A DNA stretch of 14,701 nt from Candidatus Latescibacterota bacterium (GTDB lineage Bacteria > Latescibacterota > UBA2968 > GCA-2709665): positions 1-14,701 of the forward strand of contig JAAXHE010000163.1 of assembly GCA_012271065.1 (NCBI GenBank), in the 5' to 3' direction. The notes under the pieces are model-generated. The model searched no databases, had not been told where the DNA came from, and worked only from the letters and a program-made list of their open reading frames with translations. Made by a program: the position numbers and the translations under genes. Shown piece after piece: positions 1 through 7,653 of the stretch (positions are counted from its first letter, which is position 1; each line of letters starts with the position of its first letter).

Positions 1-89
1 ACCGCTGGGAATTTTAAGACAGCTTCCAAGTCGATGGTTGATATCCGACCGGTTCAGCAGCCCGTTGAATCCGACGAAGGAAGCGTGAA

Positions 90-1373
90 TCAGGTCTTGG
101 TACGGAACATCCCGGAGTAGGGTACGGGATCGAGGAATATACCGCCGCTTTCCCGGTAGTAGTCCTCGTCCAGGACAAATGCGCCCGATCCGGGCGTGAG
201 CCATGGCGCGTCCGGGATGGGGTACGCGGCAATCAGGCCAGCCCAGTTTCCGTAGTTCTCCGGCCCGTTGGATTCGATCAGTCCGCCCCGGATACCCGGG
301 AATGCCGGCAGGCGGGCCGCGACGTTCTTGTTCCACTCCACCAGGAGGGGAATGCACCCGTTGTCGGCCACGAAACACGGTACGCCGGCTTCCGCCGCGG
401 CGCGCACCATCCGAAAGGCGAGCGAAAGGGTCTTGCCGGCGGGCTTGATGGCGATAGCCCCGTACCCCTGGCTTGCCCGCGTGCCCACGTCCTCCACCGT
501 CTGTACGCTCTCGTCTGCCGCGAACCTGGCCGGCAGGTCGCCCACGTCGAATTCATCGGGATTCCGAAAGGGCTCTTCGATGAGGACGATGTGTTCGTGT
601 ATTCCGGTCTTGAGCGCGTGGTCCAGCAGGCGAGCCAGGGTTTCTTTTTTCGCGTAACGTGCGTTCGCGTCCAGATAGTAGAGGATTTTTCCCGAATCCG
701 TCATCGGCGTACTGTATCGCGAGCTAACACGATGGATGCGGTCGAGCCACTCGATGTCCTTCCGGACCATGTCAGCTTCGGTGCCGGGTTGGCCGATCTT
801 GATCTTCAGGATGTAGACGCCCTTGTCCAAAATGGCCCGCAGTTCATCGACGGGCATCCCATAGCCTGCGGCAGGGGCAAGGCCGAGATGGGACTGGCGG
901 TTCGCAAAAAAGGGTCGGTACCCAACGGGAATGAGGTTGTCGAACGTGGCGATCCCGTTACGCTTCGCATGAAGCATCCACGCGGCGTTGTCCAGGGCGA
1001 CAAGGGCGATCAGAGAAAACGTGAGTCGCAGACCGCGGTTCCGGGTGACGGTCTTGCCGTAGTCGTGCACGTGCGGCAGGAGTTCCGACAACATCGCGGG
1101 CGGGTCCGGGAACTCCCGGTCCACCGCATGCTGAAGCGCGAATTCCAAGAGCGCGGCCATGAGCAGATTGCCGCCGACTTCGGTCTGGTTTGAAAACACG
1201 TCGGGATCGGACCAAAGTACGGCGGTGCCGCCCACGCCCACGGCTTCGGTACCGTCTTCGTCTGTCAGGCGCACGATCAGATTCCACTTTTCGTGGAAGG
1301 CGGCGCCCTTGAACGCGAACGGCCTCGCGAAGGGTTGACGCTGCATTTCGAGATCGGCGCGGACGATTCGCAT
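90..1373 (-). CDS. Enolase-superfamily enzyme (mandelate racemase / muconate lactonizing / dipeptide epimerase-like)
   Basis: Predicted 427-residue cytoplasmic TIM-barrel enzyme of the enolase superfamily, which abstracts a proton next to a carboxylate using Mg2+. Visible landmarks are a K-x-K pair at K190/K192 (LKIKIG), metal ligands D235 (LDANARY), E266 (IEEP) and D287 (AADES), and a second catalytic lysine at K310 (AIAIK). This two-lysine layout is that of the muconate lactonizing enzyme and dipeptide epimerase subgroups. The usual length is 350-400, so it is slightly long. I chose the ATG at 1373 because the reading frame further upstream runs into the preceding gene; this start begins 7 bp after that gene's stop, with a GGGAG stretch about 12 nt upstream. 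It is the last gene of the enolase/MDR/enolase set. Family certain, substrate unknown: epimerase, racemase or acid dehydratase are all possible. Confidence 0.9.
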   Translation of the reverse strand: MRIVRADLEMQRQPFARPFAFKGAAFHEKWNLIVRLTDEDGTEAVGVGGTAVLWSDPDVFSNQTEVGGNLLMAALLEFALQHAVDREFPDPPAMLSELLPHVHDYGKTVTRNRGLRLTFSLIALVALDNAAWMLHAKRNGIATFDNLIPVGYRPFFANRQSHLGLAPAAGYGMPVDELRAILDKGVYILKIKIGQPGTEADMVRKDIEWLDRIHRVSSRYSTPMTDSGKILYYLDANARYAKKETLARLLDHALKTGIHEHIVLIEEPFRNPDEFDVGDLPARFAADESVQTVEDVGTRASQGYGAIAIKPAGKTLSLAFRMVRAAAEAGVPCFVADNGCIPLLVEWNKNVAARLPAFPGIRGGLIESNGPENYGNWAGLIAAYPIPDAPWLTPGSGAFVLDEDYYRESGGIFLDPVPYSGMFRTKT

Positions 1374-1380
1374 GCGCGCG

Positions 1381-2391
1381 CTACTCCCAGCGGGTAAGGT
1401 CAAGGAGGACGCCGAGGAAGGCGCCTTTTTCATTGAGGAGTCCGCGGTATGCCGCGTCGGCCTGCGAGGCTGGCAGGACGTGGGTAAGCAGCGGGGCGAC
1501 TTTCAGGCGTTCGCGGGCGATATAGTCCAGCATGAGTTCGTCGGGGTCCGGATCTCCGAATTGCGACGCGTCGGGCTGCCTGGAACCGTGCGCGCCAATA
1601 ACGGACACGCCGGTGCGGTGAAGGTCGAAATACAGGTCGATCTCGGCGCTGCCGCGCGGGCTGCCCAGAAGGACAACCTGTCCCATCTGCGACGCGGTTC
1701 TGATCGCCGGCGGGGCGGCCTTCGGGTTGCCCGTTGCCTCGACGACGATCTGACAGCCGTCTCCGTTCGTGATGTCGTTGACACGTTCCGCCAGGTCCTC
1801 CGCTTCCGGATTGACGCAGGCGTCGATGCCGCAGGTTCTGGAAATGGCAAGCCGCTCCGGAACCGCGTCTATGCCGATGACCAGGCGGGCGCCTGAGAGA
1901 ATCATCAGCTGCGCGGCGAGATTGCCCACCAGGCCCTGACCGAAAACGGCAACGGTGTGGCCGAGCCGGACGTCTGAAAGGCGGACCGCGGTGAGCGCGA
2001 TCTTCGCGATAACCGCAAACGGCGCATGTTGAAGCGACATATCTTCAGGCAGTCTCAACAGAGACCGGCCGGCGGGCACGAGGGCATGCGAGGCGTGCTT
2101 CCCCCTCACGTAAACCAGATCGCCTTCGCGCACCGCATCCACGTCCCGCCCCGTGAGGAGTACACGGCCCACCGATGCGTAACCGGGGTGGAAAGGAAAA
2201 CTGGCATAGCCGAAGTCCTCCCGCGTAAAGCCCACGTGTGTCTGCGTAAACATCGCCAGTTCGGTGCCGGGGCTGATCAGGCCGTACTGGTTTTCGACCA
2301 GGACTTCGCCGGGCCCCGGAGTGTCACTGATAACGACGTCGACGGGTTCGACCTTCATTCTTTCCGGAAATACAAGCTGTCTGGCCTTCAT
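1381..2391 (-). CDS. Medium-chain dehydrogenase/reductase (MDR), apparently zinc-less
   Basis: 336-residue NAD(P)-dependent oxidoreductase of the zinc-type alcohol dehydrogenase (MDR) fold. The N-terminal GroES-like domain covers about residues 1-140, with HPG at 68-70. The Rossmann domain carries G-x-G-x-x-G at 151-156 (GQGLVG), and an acidic residue (D175) about 20 residues further on suggests NAD preference. The position that is normally the catalytic zinc cysteine reads ISPGTE (S40), and no four-cysteine structural-zinc lobe is visible, so this is probably a zinc-independent member like those annotated as threonine-dehydrogenase-like or bi-domain oxidoreductases. The start is supported by AAGGAG at 2398-2403, 6 nt upstream. 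It sits between two enolase-superfamily genes, 40 bp after one and 7 bp before the other, so it probably oxidises or reduces an intermediate of the same pathway. Confidence 0.9.
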   Translation of the reverse strand: MKARQLVFPERMKVEPVDVVISDTPGPGEVLVENQYGLISPGTELAMFTQTHVGFTREDFGYASFPFHPGYASVGRVLLTGRDVDAVREGDLVYVRGKHASHALVPAGRSLLRLPEDMSLQHAPFAVIAKIALTAVRLSDVRLGHTVAVFGQGLVGNLAAQLMILSGARLVIGIDAVPERLAISRTCGIDACVNPEAEDLAERVNDITNGDGCQIVVEATGNPKAAPPAIRTASQMGQVVLLGSPRGSAEIDLYFDLHRTGVSVIGAHGSRQPDASQFGDPDPDELMLDYIARERLKVAPLLTHVLPASQADAAYRGLLNEKGAFLGVLLDLTRWE

Positions 2392-2431
2392 GATACGCTC
2401 CTTCGCGTCGGATGGCCGCGCAATGGGCGCG

Positions 2432-3784
2432 TCAATGTCCGAGTCCGATTCCCGTAAGGCCGGATGTATCCACCGTGCCGTCAGTTATATTGAAGACCGA
2501 GGGATATCGGTCCGCCCAGTCGCCGTTGGCGCCCGGGCAGTATTGCCGTGCGTTTCCCTCGATGGCCGTCACCGCGGGCACCCGCGCGGCGAGGCCGGCG
2601 GAGTGCAGAAACGAGGCCCCCGGGCAGGTGAGGTCCTGCACGCAGAGGAACATGCCGTATTTCTCCGCCGCGGCGCCCATGAGCAGGGCCTGTGACTGAC
2701 CCTTGCAAGTCTTGAGCGCGACGCCGGAATAGCCCAGGTCACGGGCGAGCAGCAGGCTCTCGAAATCCTCCAGGGACTCGTCGATCACCACGGGCCGGAT
2801 TCCCGCGGCTTCGTGCATCCTGTTCTCCGGGTTCGCACGCAGGTTGCGGGCCGTAGGCTGTTCGATGTAGGCCACGCGCTCGAAGGCGCCGCCGCTCTTT
2901 TCCCGGATTTGCGCGAGAAAGTCCAGCAGGTAGCCCACGTCGCGGCATTGTTCGTTGAAGTCGAGCGAATATGCCCAGTCCGAAACGCCGCGTTCGGCCT
3001 GTGTCCGGGCAGTGACGGCGTGAATGCCGCATACGCGGTCCACGTCCCAGGCCAGATCATCTCCGTTGAGTTTGACTTTGAGGTGGGTCAGGCCGTCAGC
3101 GCGGATCCACTCCGGCAGGGTTTCAGGCAGGCCGTCGTCGAGCCGTTGATCGATGTCCGCGTCTGAGAGTGGATCGAGGGCGCCAACGAGATGGTAGAGC
3201 GGCATCCGGGGTTTGGGTTCGCGCAGGGTGTAACGGTCCAGGTGTTCGCCTTTGAAGTCATCGTTCAGATATCTGGCGAGATCGTGGTTCATCCATTCCG
3301 CAGAGAGACCGTCGTACGCGTTGATCCGGTTGACCTTGCCGTAGGCATCGTGCAGCGCGGCGTCGATCGGACTTGCGGTGACCAATGTACAGAGTTTCGG
3401 TATGGGCTCCGCCAGGTTCAGTTCCGCGCCGGTTTCCTCGGCGAGATCGAGAAACAGGGATTCCAGTTCGGCCATGATGTCGATCGGATGCCAACGGTCC
3501 CGGTAGGTGCGAGTGCAGGCGACCATGCGTTCGCCGAGACGGACCATCGCCTGCATGGACTCATCGAAGCCGACGGTCCGGGAGGGAAAGGACCAGGCAT
3601 TCCCGAGGGGCATGGAGCCGAACCCGGATGCCCGCACGCCGGCGCCGTTTTCGACGTCGACGGTTACGTTCATCAGTTTGCAGTGCGTCGTGACCACACC
3701 GCCGAACTTGAGCGGGGTGCGGTAGGGGTATGCCTCGAAGTCGAGTTCGACGTTGCGGATGCGGATGTCAGAAGGTCCGGGCAT
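2432..3784 (-). CDS. Enolase-superfamily enzyme, second divergent paralogue
   Basis: 450-residue enzyme of the enolase superfamily, cytoplasmic. Key residues: K-x-K at K236/K238 (LKVKLN), metal-ligand candidates D275 (SLDFNEQ), E308 (IEQP) and D335 (VIDES), and K358 (ALKTCKGQ) as the opposite-face base. It is longer than a typical mandelate-racemase-group protein, mainly from an expanded region around residues 90-200. It is only distantly similar to the enolase-like protein at 90-1373, so it is not a recent duplicate. An ATG seven codons upstream (3805) is possible but has no Shine-Dalgarno sequence. The ATG at 3784 has GGAG 5 nt upstream, so I prefer it. It leads the short-gap trio with the MDR and the other enolase, 59 bp after the metalloprotease stop. 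Substrate unknown. Confidence 0.9.
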   Translation of the reverse strand: MPGPSDIRIRNVELDFEAYPYRTPLKFGGVVTTHCKLMNVTVDVENGAGVRASGFGSMPLGNAWSFPSRTVGFDESMQAMVRLGERMVACTRTYRDRWHPIDIMAELESLFLDLAEETGAELNLAEPIPKLCTLVTASPIDAALHDAYGKVNRINAYDGLSAEWMNHDLARYLNDDFKGEHLDRYTLREPKPRMPLYHLVGALDPLSDADIDQRLDDGLPETLPEWIRADGLTHLKVKLNGDDLAWDVDRVCGIHAVTARTQAERGVSDWAYSLDFNEQCRDVGYLLDFLAQIREKSGGAFERVAYIEQPTARNLRANPENRMHEAAGIRPVVIDESLEDFESLLLARDLGYSGVALKTCKGQSQALLMGAAAEKYGMFLCVQDLTCPGASFLHSAGLAARVPAVTAIEGNARQYCPGANGDWADRYPSVFNITDGTVDTSGLTGIGLGH

Positions 3785-3789
3785 AATCG

Positions 3790-3793
3790 CTCC
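3790..3793 (-). promoter_or_regulatory. Ribosome binding site deciding the start of the enolase at 2432-3784
   Basis: On the minus strand GGAG lies 5 nt before the ATG at 3784. The alternative ATG at 3805 is preceded by an AT-rich stretch with no purine-rich site. This favours the shorter, 450-residue protein. Confidence 0.6.
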
Positions 3794-3843
3794 GTTGATC
3801 GGCATGTGTTAAAGTCGTTGTGCCATTGCTGTCGTGTGGACTC

Positions 3844-6528
3844 CTATCCGCCTATGTGACGTTGCACGCCCGCCTTGAGAGCGGCATCGATGCGGGTGAC
3901 GCTCTCCTCCAGGTGGGCGCGGGTCTGGCGGTCCAGGCCCGTGGCGGTAAGGGCGTTCCCGATGGCGGTTGCCAGGGTCGCCAAATCGGCGCGGGCCAGT
4001 GAGGTGGCGTCGGCCGGGGCGTCGCGGGCCGGCTTCACGACCAGGGCCACGACGTGGTCCAGGTGCAGGCGCTGAAGGTTTCTCCGGAAGCTGTTGATGT
4101 TGACAGGGGTTTCCAGCTCCGTCCAGATGGCTTCCCGCAGGCCGTCGAAGAGTTCCGGCATGTCGAATGTGTCTTCGCCCGCCCAGAGTTCCATGTCCTG
4201 CAGCCGTCCAAGCAGCAGCGGATGATACAGCGCGCTGAGGGGACCGCGTTGGATGCTCAGTATCCGGCTGTGGATCGGATAATCAAGCCGCTGCATGCGC
4301 CAGATCACGCCGGTGAAGCCCCAGAGGCGTTCGGGGGCGAGTTTACGCATCAGTCCGGGGGGAAAGTCAAAGGCATCCGGACCGAATACGTGCGTCTTGA
4401 GGAATCCGAACGCCTCCCGTTGCCTGGCTGCCTTGACCGGTTCGAACGGAAGCCGGTTTCCGGGGTCGCCCACGTGGTCGCGCCGGTGATGGATGCCGCC
4501 GATGTATTTCGTTACGTTGCGCGCCGCAAGAAAGTACTCCGTGAGTCCCTGGCCGAACACCCTCCGCAGCTTCTGGTAGCGCCTGCCCGGAACCTCGAAC
4601 TCTCCCTCCATCTTGCGCCAGAGCTCTTTTGCAAGTCCAATGCGATTCCGGTGGTAGGCCAGCGGATCGGCGCCCAAGTCCCATTGATTGACGGAGGGAT
4701 CGATGCCACGGGGCGCGCCAAAGGCGTCTTCATCCGTACCGTAGGCGACCCTGGGGTCGGCGACCTTTGCGGCGATCTTGTCCAGTTCCTCCCGTTCCCC
4801 CTCCGGGCTGTCGGCGTCGATGGTCTTGTACGCGTACTCGATCGCCCACAGGTCGTAGGGGCCCAGTGTGGTGGGAAAGTAGTGGCCCTGCGCTTCTCCC
4901 TCGGGCGCGATATTTGCAGGCAGGTAATCCATTACCGAACTGGACACGTCCTTGACCGCCTCCTTGTCCTGGAGGCGGTGGGTGGGATGCAGGGTGCTGG
5001 CGCGGAAGTTGTGGCGCAGTCCCAGGGTGTGCCCCATTTCGTGCGCGGCGATCATGGTCAGATAGTCATTGATGAATTTCTGGCCGCCCTCGCCGGCCGG
5101 GTCGATTTGACCTCTCGCAGCCAGCAGATTTCCGGTAAAAGCAGCCTGGTGAGCAGCACCCTCCGCGTAGTCGCAGAAGCCCCGCGAATAGTCCCTCGTC
5201 CGTTCCTGCTCCGGAAACGGGCCGCCGGCTTCGGACAAGGGACCCGCGAATTCCTCGTATTCCCTGAACAGCGACCGCGGAAAATCGGCGCTGAAACGAA
5301 TGCTCGCGTGGAACAGCTCGCCGGTGAGCGGATTGGCGCGTGAAGGCCCCTGGGCGTATACCCTTCGTGGATTCACAAACCAGCGGACCATGTTGTAGCT
5401 CGCGTCGGCGGCATCCCAATCCGCGTCGTCCGGTTGCTGCTTTACGACGATCGCGTCCTTGAAGCCGATGCGCTCGAAGGCTTCATTCCACATTAGCAAG
5501 CCCTTCCGGAGGGCCTTCCTGTACTTCACGGGTACTGTCTTCTCCAGCCAGAAGACGATTGGCTCTTTGGGTTTCGAGAGCCGTGCCCGGGGATTCTCCT
5601 TCTCCAGGTGCCACCGCTCCACGTAACGTGTGTAAGGCGTCTCTTTCTCTACTGTATTGTAATCCTGGTACATGGTGAGGAAGTGGCCCACCCGGTCGTC
5701 CCCCAGCCGGGGTCGATAGCTCGTCCGGGGCAGGGTCGAAAGGCTGAAGTGATAGACGTGCTGAAAGCTGCGGGGGTCGGGGAAGGTGTACGCCTGGAAT
5801 TCGGGGTTGGACGTGTTGAAGTGCAGGACGACTTCGATCTCGGTGTTCAGCGGAAAGGACTTCACCCTACCGAAGTAGCTGTTCTTGCTGTCGAAGCGGT
5901 ACTTCACCTTGCGGTCTCTGAACGCGGCCGCCACCATTGCCAGGTCCTGCAGGAAGAAGCCGTTTGCATCCACGAGGATGCTTTTCCTTTCGGGGTGAGG
6001 CTTGCTGTCCACGATTTTCGCGACGCTGAGGATGGAATTGGTGACGCTGCGCTCCAACGCGCCCGCGATCGGGGCGTTTTCATCCGCCCGGAAGTAGACG
6101 TTCTTATGCAGGAACTGCACGTTCTTTCCAACGCGTTTGAGAACGAAGGGAAAGCCGTAGTTCATAAAGCTGGGAATCAGGGCCGTGGCGTCGAAGAAAT
6201 AACCGTCGGCCGCCTCGCGGGTGACGGCGCAAAGAAAGAGCCTGTCGAACTGCCTGGGCCTGATTTCCATGTAGACTTTGGCTTCGTCGTCTTTCCGGTA
6301 AAACGTAAATAGGCCCGGGACGACCTCGAAGTCCTTCGTGACTTCCTCGAAGGTCTTCTTTTTCTTCTTCTTGTCCTTCTTGGCGGTCGTGTCCGCTTTG
6401 GCCTCTTTGACCTTGACCTTCGCGGTGTCCGCCGCTGAGGTATCGGGTTTGGCTTCTTCCGCCTGCACAGTTACGGCCAATATGGAGACGATGAAGAAGT
6501 GGGTGAACAAAACGATCAGCGGTCGCAT
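3844..6528 (-). CDS. Secreted zinc-dependent metalloprotease, DUF5118/DUF5117/DUF4953 type (metzincin-like)
   Basis: 894-residue exported protein. A signal peptide covers residues 1 to about 23 (hydrophobic core LIVLFTHFFIVSILAVTV, then QAEEA). It is followed by a Lys/Asp/Ala-rich low-complexity segment with a run of lysines at about 50-58. The region from about 59 to 330 resembles the DUF5118/DUF5117 N-terminal part. The catalytic domain has HEMGHTLGLRH at 496-506 (zinc ligands H496, H500, H506; catalytic E497) and a likely Met-turn at SVMDY (M533). Known relatives are annotated as zinc-dependent metalloproteases and are common in Bacteroidota and related phyla; full length is near 800-900, so it appears intact. 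The start has a perfect AGGAGG at 6534-6539, 5 nt upstream. It should act in the periplasm or outside the cell on peptides; true substrates are unknown. It lies directly upstream of the enolase trio. Confidence 0.93.
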   Translation of the reverse strand: MRPLIVLFTHFFIVSILAVTVQAEEAKPDTSAADTAKVKVKEAKADTTAKKDKKKKKKTFEEVTKDFEVVPGLFTFYRKDDEAKVYMEIRPRQFDRLFLCAVTREAADGYFFDATALIPSFMNYGFPFVLKRVGKNVQFLHKNVYFRADENAPIAGALERSVTNSILSVAKIVDSKPHPERKSILVDANGFFLQDLAMVAAAFRDRKVKYRFDSKNSYFGRVKSFPLNTEIEVVLHFNTSNPEFQAYTFPDPRSFQHVYHFSLSTLPRTSYRPRLGDDRVGHFLTMYQDYNTVEKETPYTRYVERWHLEKENPRARLSKPKEPIVFWLEKTVPVKYRKALRKGLLMWNEAFERIGFKDAIVVKQQPDDADWDAADASYNMVRWFVNPRRVYAQGPSRANPLTGELFHASIRFSADFPRSLFREYEEFAGPLSEAGGPFPEQERTRDYSRGFCDYAEGAAHQAAFTGNLLAARGQIDPAGEGGQKFINDYLTMIAAHEMGHTLGLRHNFRASTLHPTHRLQDKEAVKDVSSSVMDYLPANIAPEGEAQGHYFPTTLGPYDLWAIEYAYKTIDADSPEGEREELDKIAAKVADPRVAYGTDEDAFGAPRGIDPSVNQWDLGADPLAYHRNRIGLAKELWRKMEGEFEVPGRRYQKLRRVFGQGLTEYFLAARNVTKYIGGIHHRRDHVGDPGNRLPFEPVKAARQREAFGFLKTHVFGPDAFDFPPGLMRKLAPERLWGFTGVIWRMQRLDYPIHSRILSIQRGPLSALYHPLLLGRLQDMELWAGEDTFDMPELFDGLREAIWTELETPVNINSFRRNLQRLHLDHVVALVVKPARDAPADATSLARADLATLATAIGNALTATGLDRQTRAHLEESVTRIDAALKAGVQRHIGG

Positions 6529-6533
6529 CCTGT

Positions 6534-6539
6534 CCTCCT
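6534..6539 (-). promoter_or_regulatory. Strong Shine-Dalgarno of the metalloprotease
   Basis: Perfect AGGAGG on the minus strand, 5 nt before the ATG at 6528. It is the strongest ribosome binding site in the window and fixes the start at the signal peptide. Confidence 0.75.
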
Positions 6540-6674
6540 GACAGGTTCATGTGGTTCCGGTTTCCCGATATGGGGGCGACTGACCGATTGCCGGCGATAA
6601 AGAACGCATGCGCGCACGGCGATATTTCCTCAACGTGGATTGCGGGCCCGATAATACCTGAGAATATTCTTCTT

Positions 6675-7148
6675 TTACACGGGCCGGGTCGACCACAGCC
6701 TCAGCAGAACCCGCGCGCCAAGGCCCGTTATGCATCCCGCGGCGGCTGCGGCAAAAACCACCCATCCGCCCTCCAGCAATACGAGCAATACGGCGCTGAC
6801 GCCGAGCGCCAGCCCCCAGAAGAGCCCGGCTCCGAGACTCCAGTCCAGCAGCACCGACACCAGGCCCACCCCCATAGCCGCCGGGATGGCGGCGACAAAC
6901 CCGATTATTACCCCGTCGAATGGGCCCCAGTAGACTCCGGCCCCGGCGCCGAGGCCCAGTACCATGCCAATACCCGTGCTGATGTCGCTGCTCATGCCCA
7001 CGATCAACCCCAGCGCCATCCCCCATCCGAGACCCAATCCCATCGCGTGGAGCCAGCCCGACTCTCCCACCATGGCGTGCGAAAACGGGCCCATCAGGAG
7101 AAACGCCATCGCGAACACAAACGCACCGTGGATGATTTGTCGCAACAC
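6675..7148 (-). CDS. Small glycine-rich multi-pass membrane protein, unknown function
   Basis: I do not recognise a family. From the chosen GTG start the product is 157 residues, almost entirely hydrophobic, with Gly/Ala/Val/Leu-rich stretches at about 6-22, 34-52, 58-75, 80-100, 103-125 and 127-147. This fits four to six short membrane segments with glycine packing motifs (GLGLGWGMALGLIVG). Upstream ATG extension to 7220 is possible but adds a polar, proline-rich leader without a ribosome site. GTG at 7148 has AGGAG 5 nt upstream, giving a start at the first hydrophobic helix (VLRQIIHGAFVFAM). It sits 87 bp after the XRE regulator stop and about 150 bp before the metalloprotease. Function cannot be inferred beyond an integral inner-membrane protein. 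Confidence 0.65.
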   Translation of the reverse strand: MLRQIIHGAFVFAMAFLLMGPFSHAMVGESGWLHAMGLGLGWGMALGLIVGMSSDISTGIGMVLGLGAGAGVYWGPFDGVIIGFVAAIPAAMGVGLVSVLLDWSLGAGLFWGLALGVSAVLLVLLEGGWVVFAAAAAGCITGLGARVLLRLWSTRPV

Positions 7149-7153
7149 CGCTG

Positions 7154-7158
7154 CTCCT
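7154..7158 (-). promoter_or_regulatory. Ribosome binding site supporting a GTG start at 7148
   Basis: AGGAG on the minus strand, 5 nt before GTG at 7148. It supports a non-ATG start that places the first membrane helix at the N-terminus, in preference to the longer frame starting at 7220. Confidence 0.55.
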
Positions 7159-7211
7159 GTCTTGTTTCTATGGCAAAAACCGTCCCGGTCAGGAAGCCGG
7201 TTTGCAGGTGG

Positions 7212-7231
7212 GGCAGACACTCCTGTCTGCC
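7212..7231. repeat. Palindromic dispersed repeat with GGCAGAC/GTCTGCC stem
   Basis: A 7-bp GC-rich perfect stem (GGCAGAC, 7212-7218; GTCTGCC, 7225-7231) with a 6-nt loop ACTCCT. It begins 4 bp beyond the stop of the XRE gene. From memory, near-identical GGCAGACNNTCCTGTCTGCC motifs are scattered through planctomycete-like and other uncultured genomes, where they give spurious RHSCLP-type peptides. It lacks a T-run on the minus strand, so it is a weak terminator candidate at best. Confidence 0.5.
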
Positions 7232-7235
7232 GGCA

Positions 7236-7613
7236 TCATTGTCCTTCTGTCGGTAAAATGACAGAAGAAGAGCCTGTCGCCTCGGACCCATCCCGATCTG
7301 TGACCGTGTCCGACACCGGTTCGACCAACTGGTCCATCGACACGTCAAGCGCGCCTGAGAGTCTGCGAAAAAGGCCGAGCGTTCCGGATTTGTGCCCGTT
7401 CTCGATCTGTGACAGATACCCCCTTGAAACGCCAACCGACCTGGCCAGCGAGGCCAGCGTCAACCCGCGGTATTTGCGCCACACGCGCAAGGGCGATCCA
7501 CCATCCAGTATACCCCGTACAACTTCGCCGGGAACCGTCTCGCCCGCGGCGGCGTCCGTCCAGGCTCTGTCGATGGCCGCGGAATCTTCCGCCTGTCCAT
7601 TCTGTATATCCAT
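7236..7613 (-). CDS. XRE-family helix-turn-helix regulator, antitoxin-like
   Basis: 125-residue predicted DNA-binding protein. A lambda-repressor-like HTH spans about residues 42-96: VWRKYRGLTLASLARSVGVS, then RGYLSQIENGHKSGTL and LSGALDVSMDQLV. Known relatives with this VPGEVV...G..PLRVWRKYRGLTL layout are short stand-alone regulators, many annotated as antitoxins of type II toxin-antitoxin pairs. No toxin-like gene (RelE, HigB or similar) is visible next to it, so it may be an orphan antitoxin or a local repressor. The start at ATG 7613 gives the N-terminus MDIQNGQAED with GGAG immediately upstream. The longer open frame to 7751 would overlap the ceramidase-like gene and adds non-family sequence. 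The ceramidase-like stop is 40 bp upstream, consistent with cotranscription. Confidence 0.8.
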   Translation of the reverse strand: MDIQNGQAEDSAAIDRAWTDAAAGETVPGEVVRGILDGGSPLRVWRKYRGLTLASLARSVGVSRGYLSQIENGHKSGTLGLFRRLSGALDVSMDQLVEPVSDTVTDRDGSEATGSSSVILPTEGQ

Positions 7614-7653
7614 GTCTCCGGCTTTCAAGATGCGCGTTGAACGCGGTCGGTTT

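Noticed and set aside
6661..6670. AGAATATTCT palindrome upstream of the metalloprotease
   Set aside because: Ten-base AT-rich palindrome overlapping the end of the preceding gene; too short to call an operator.
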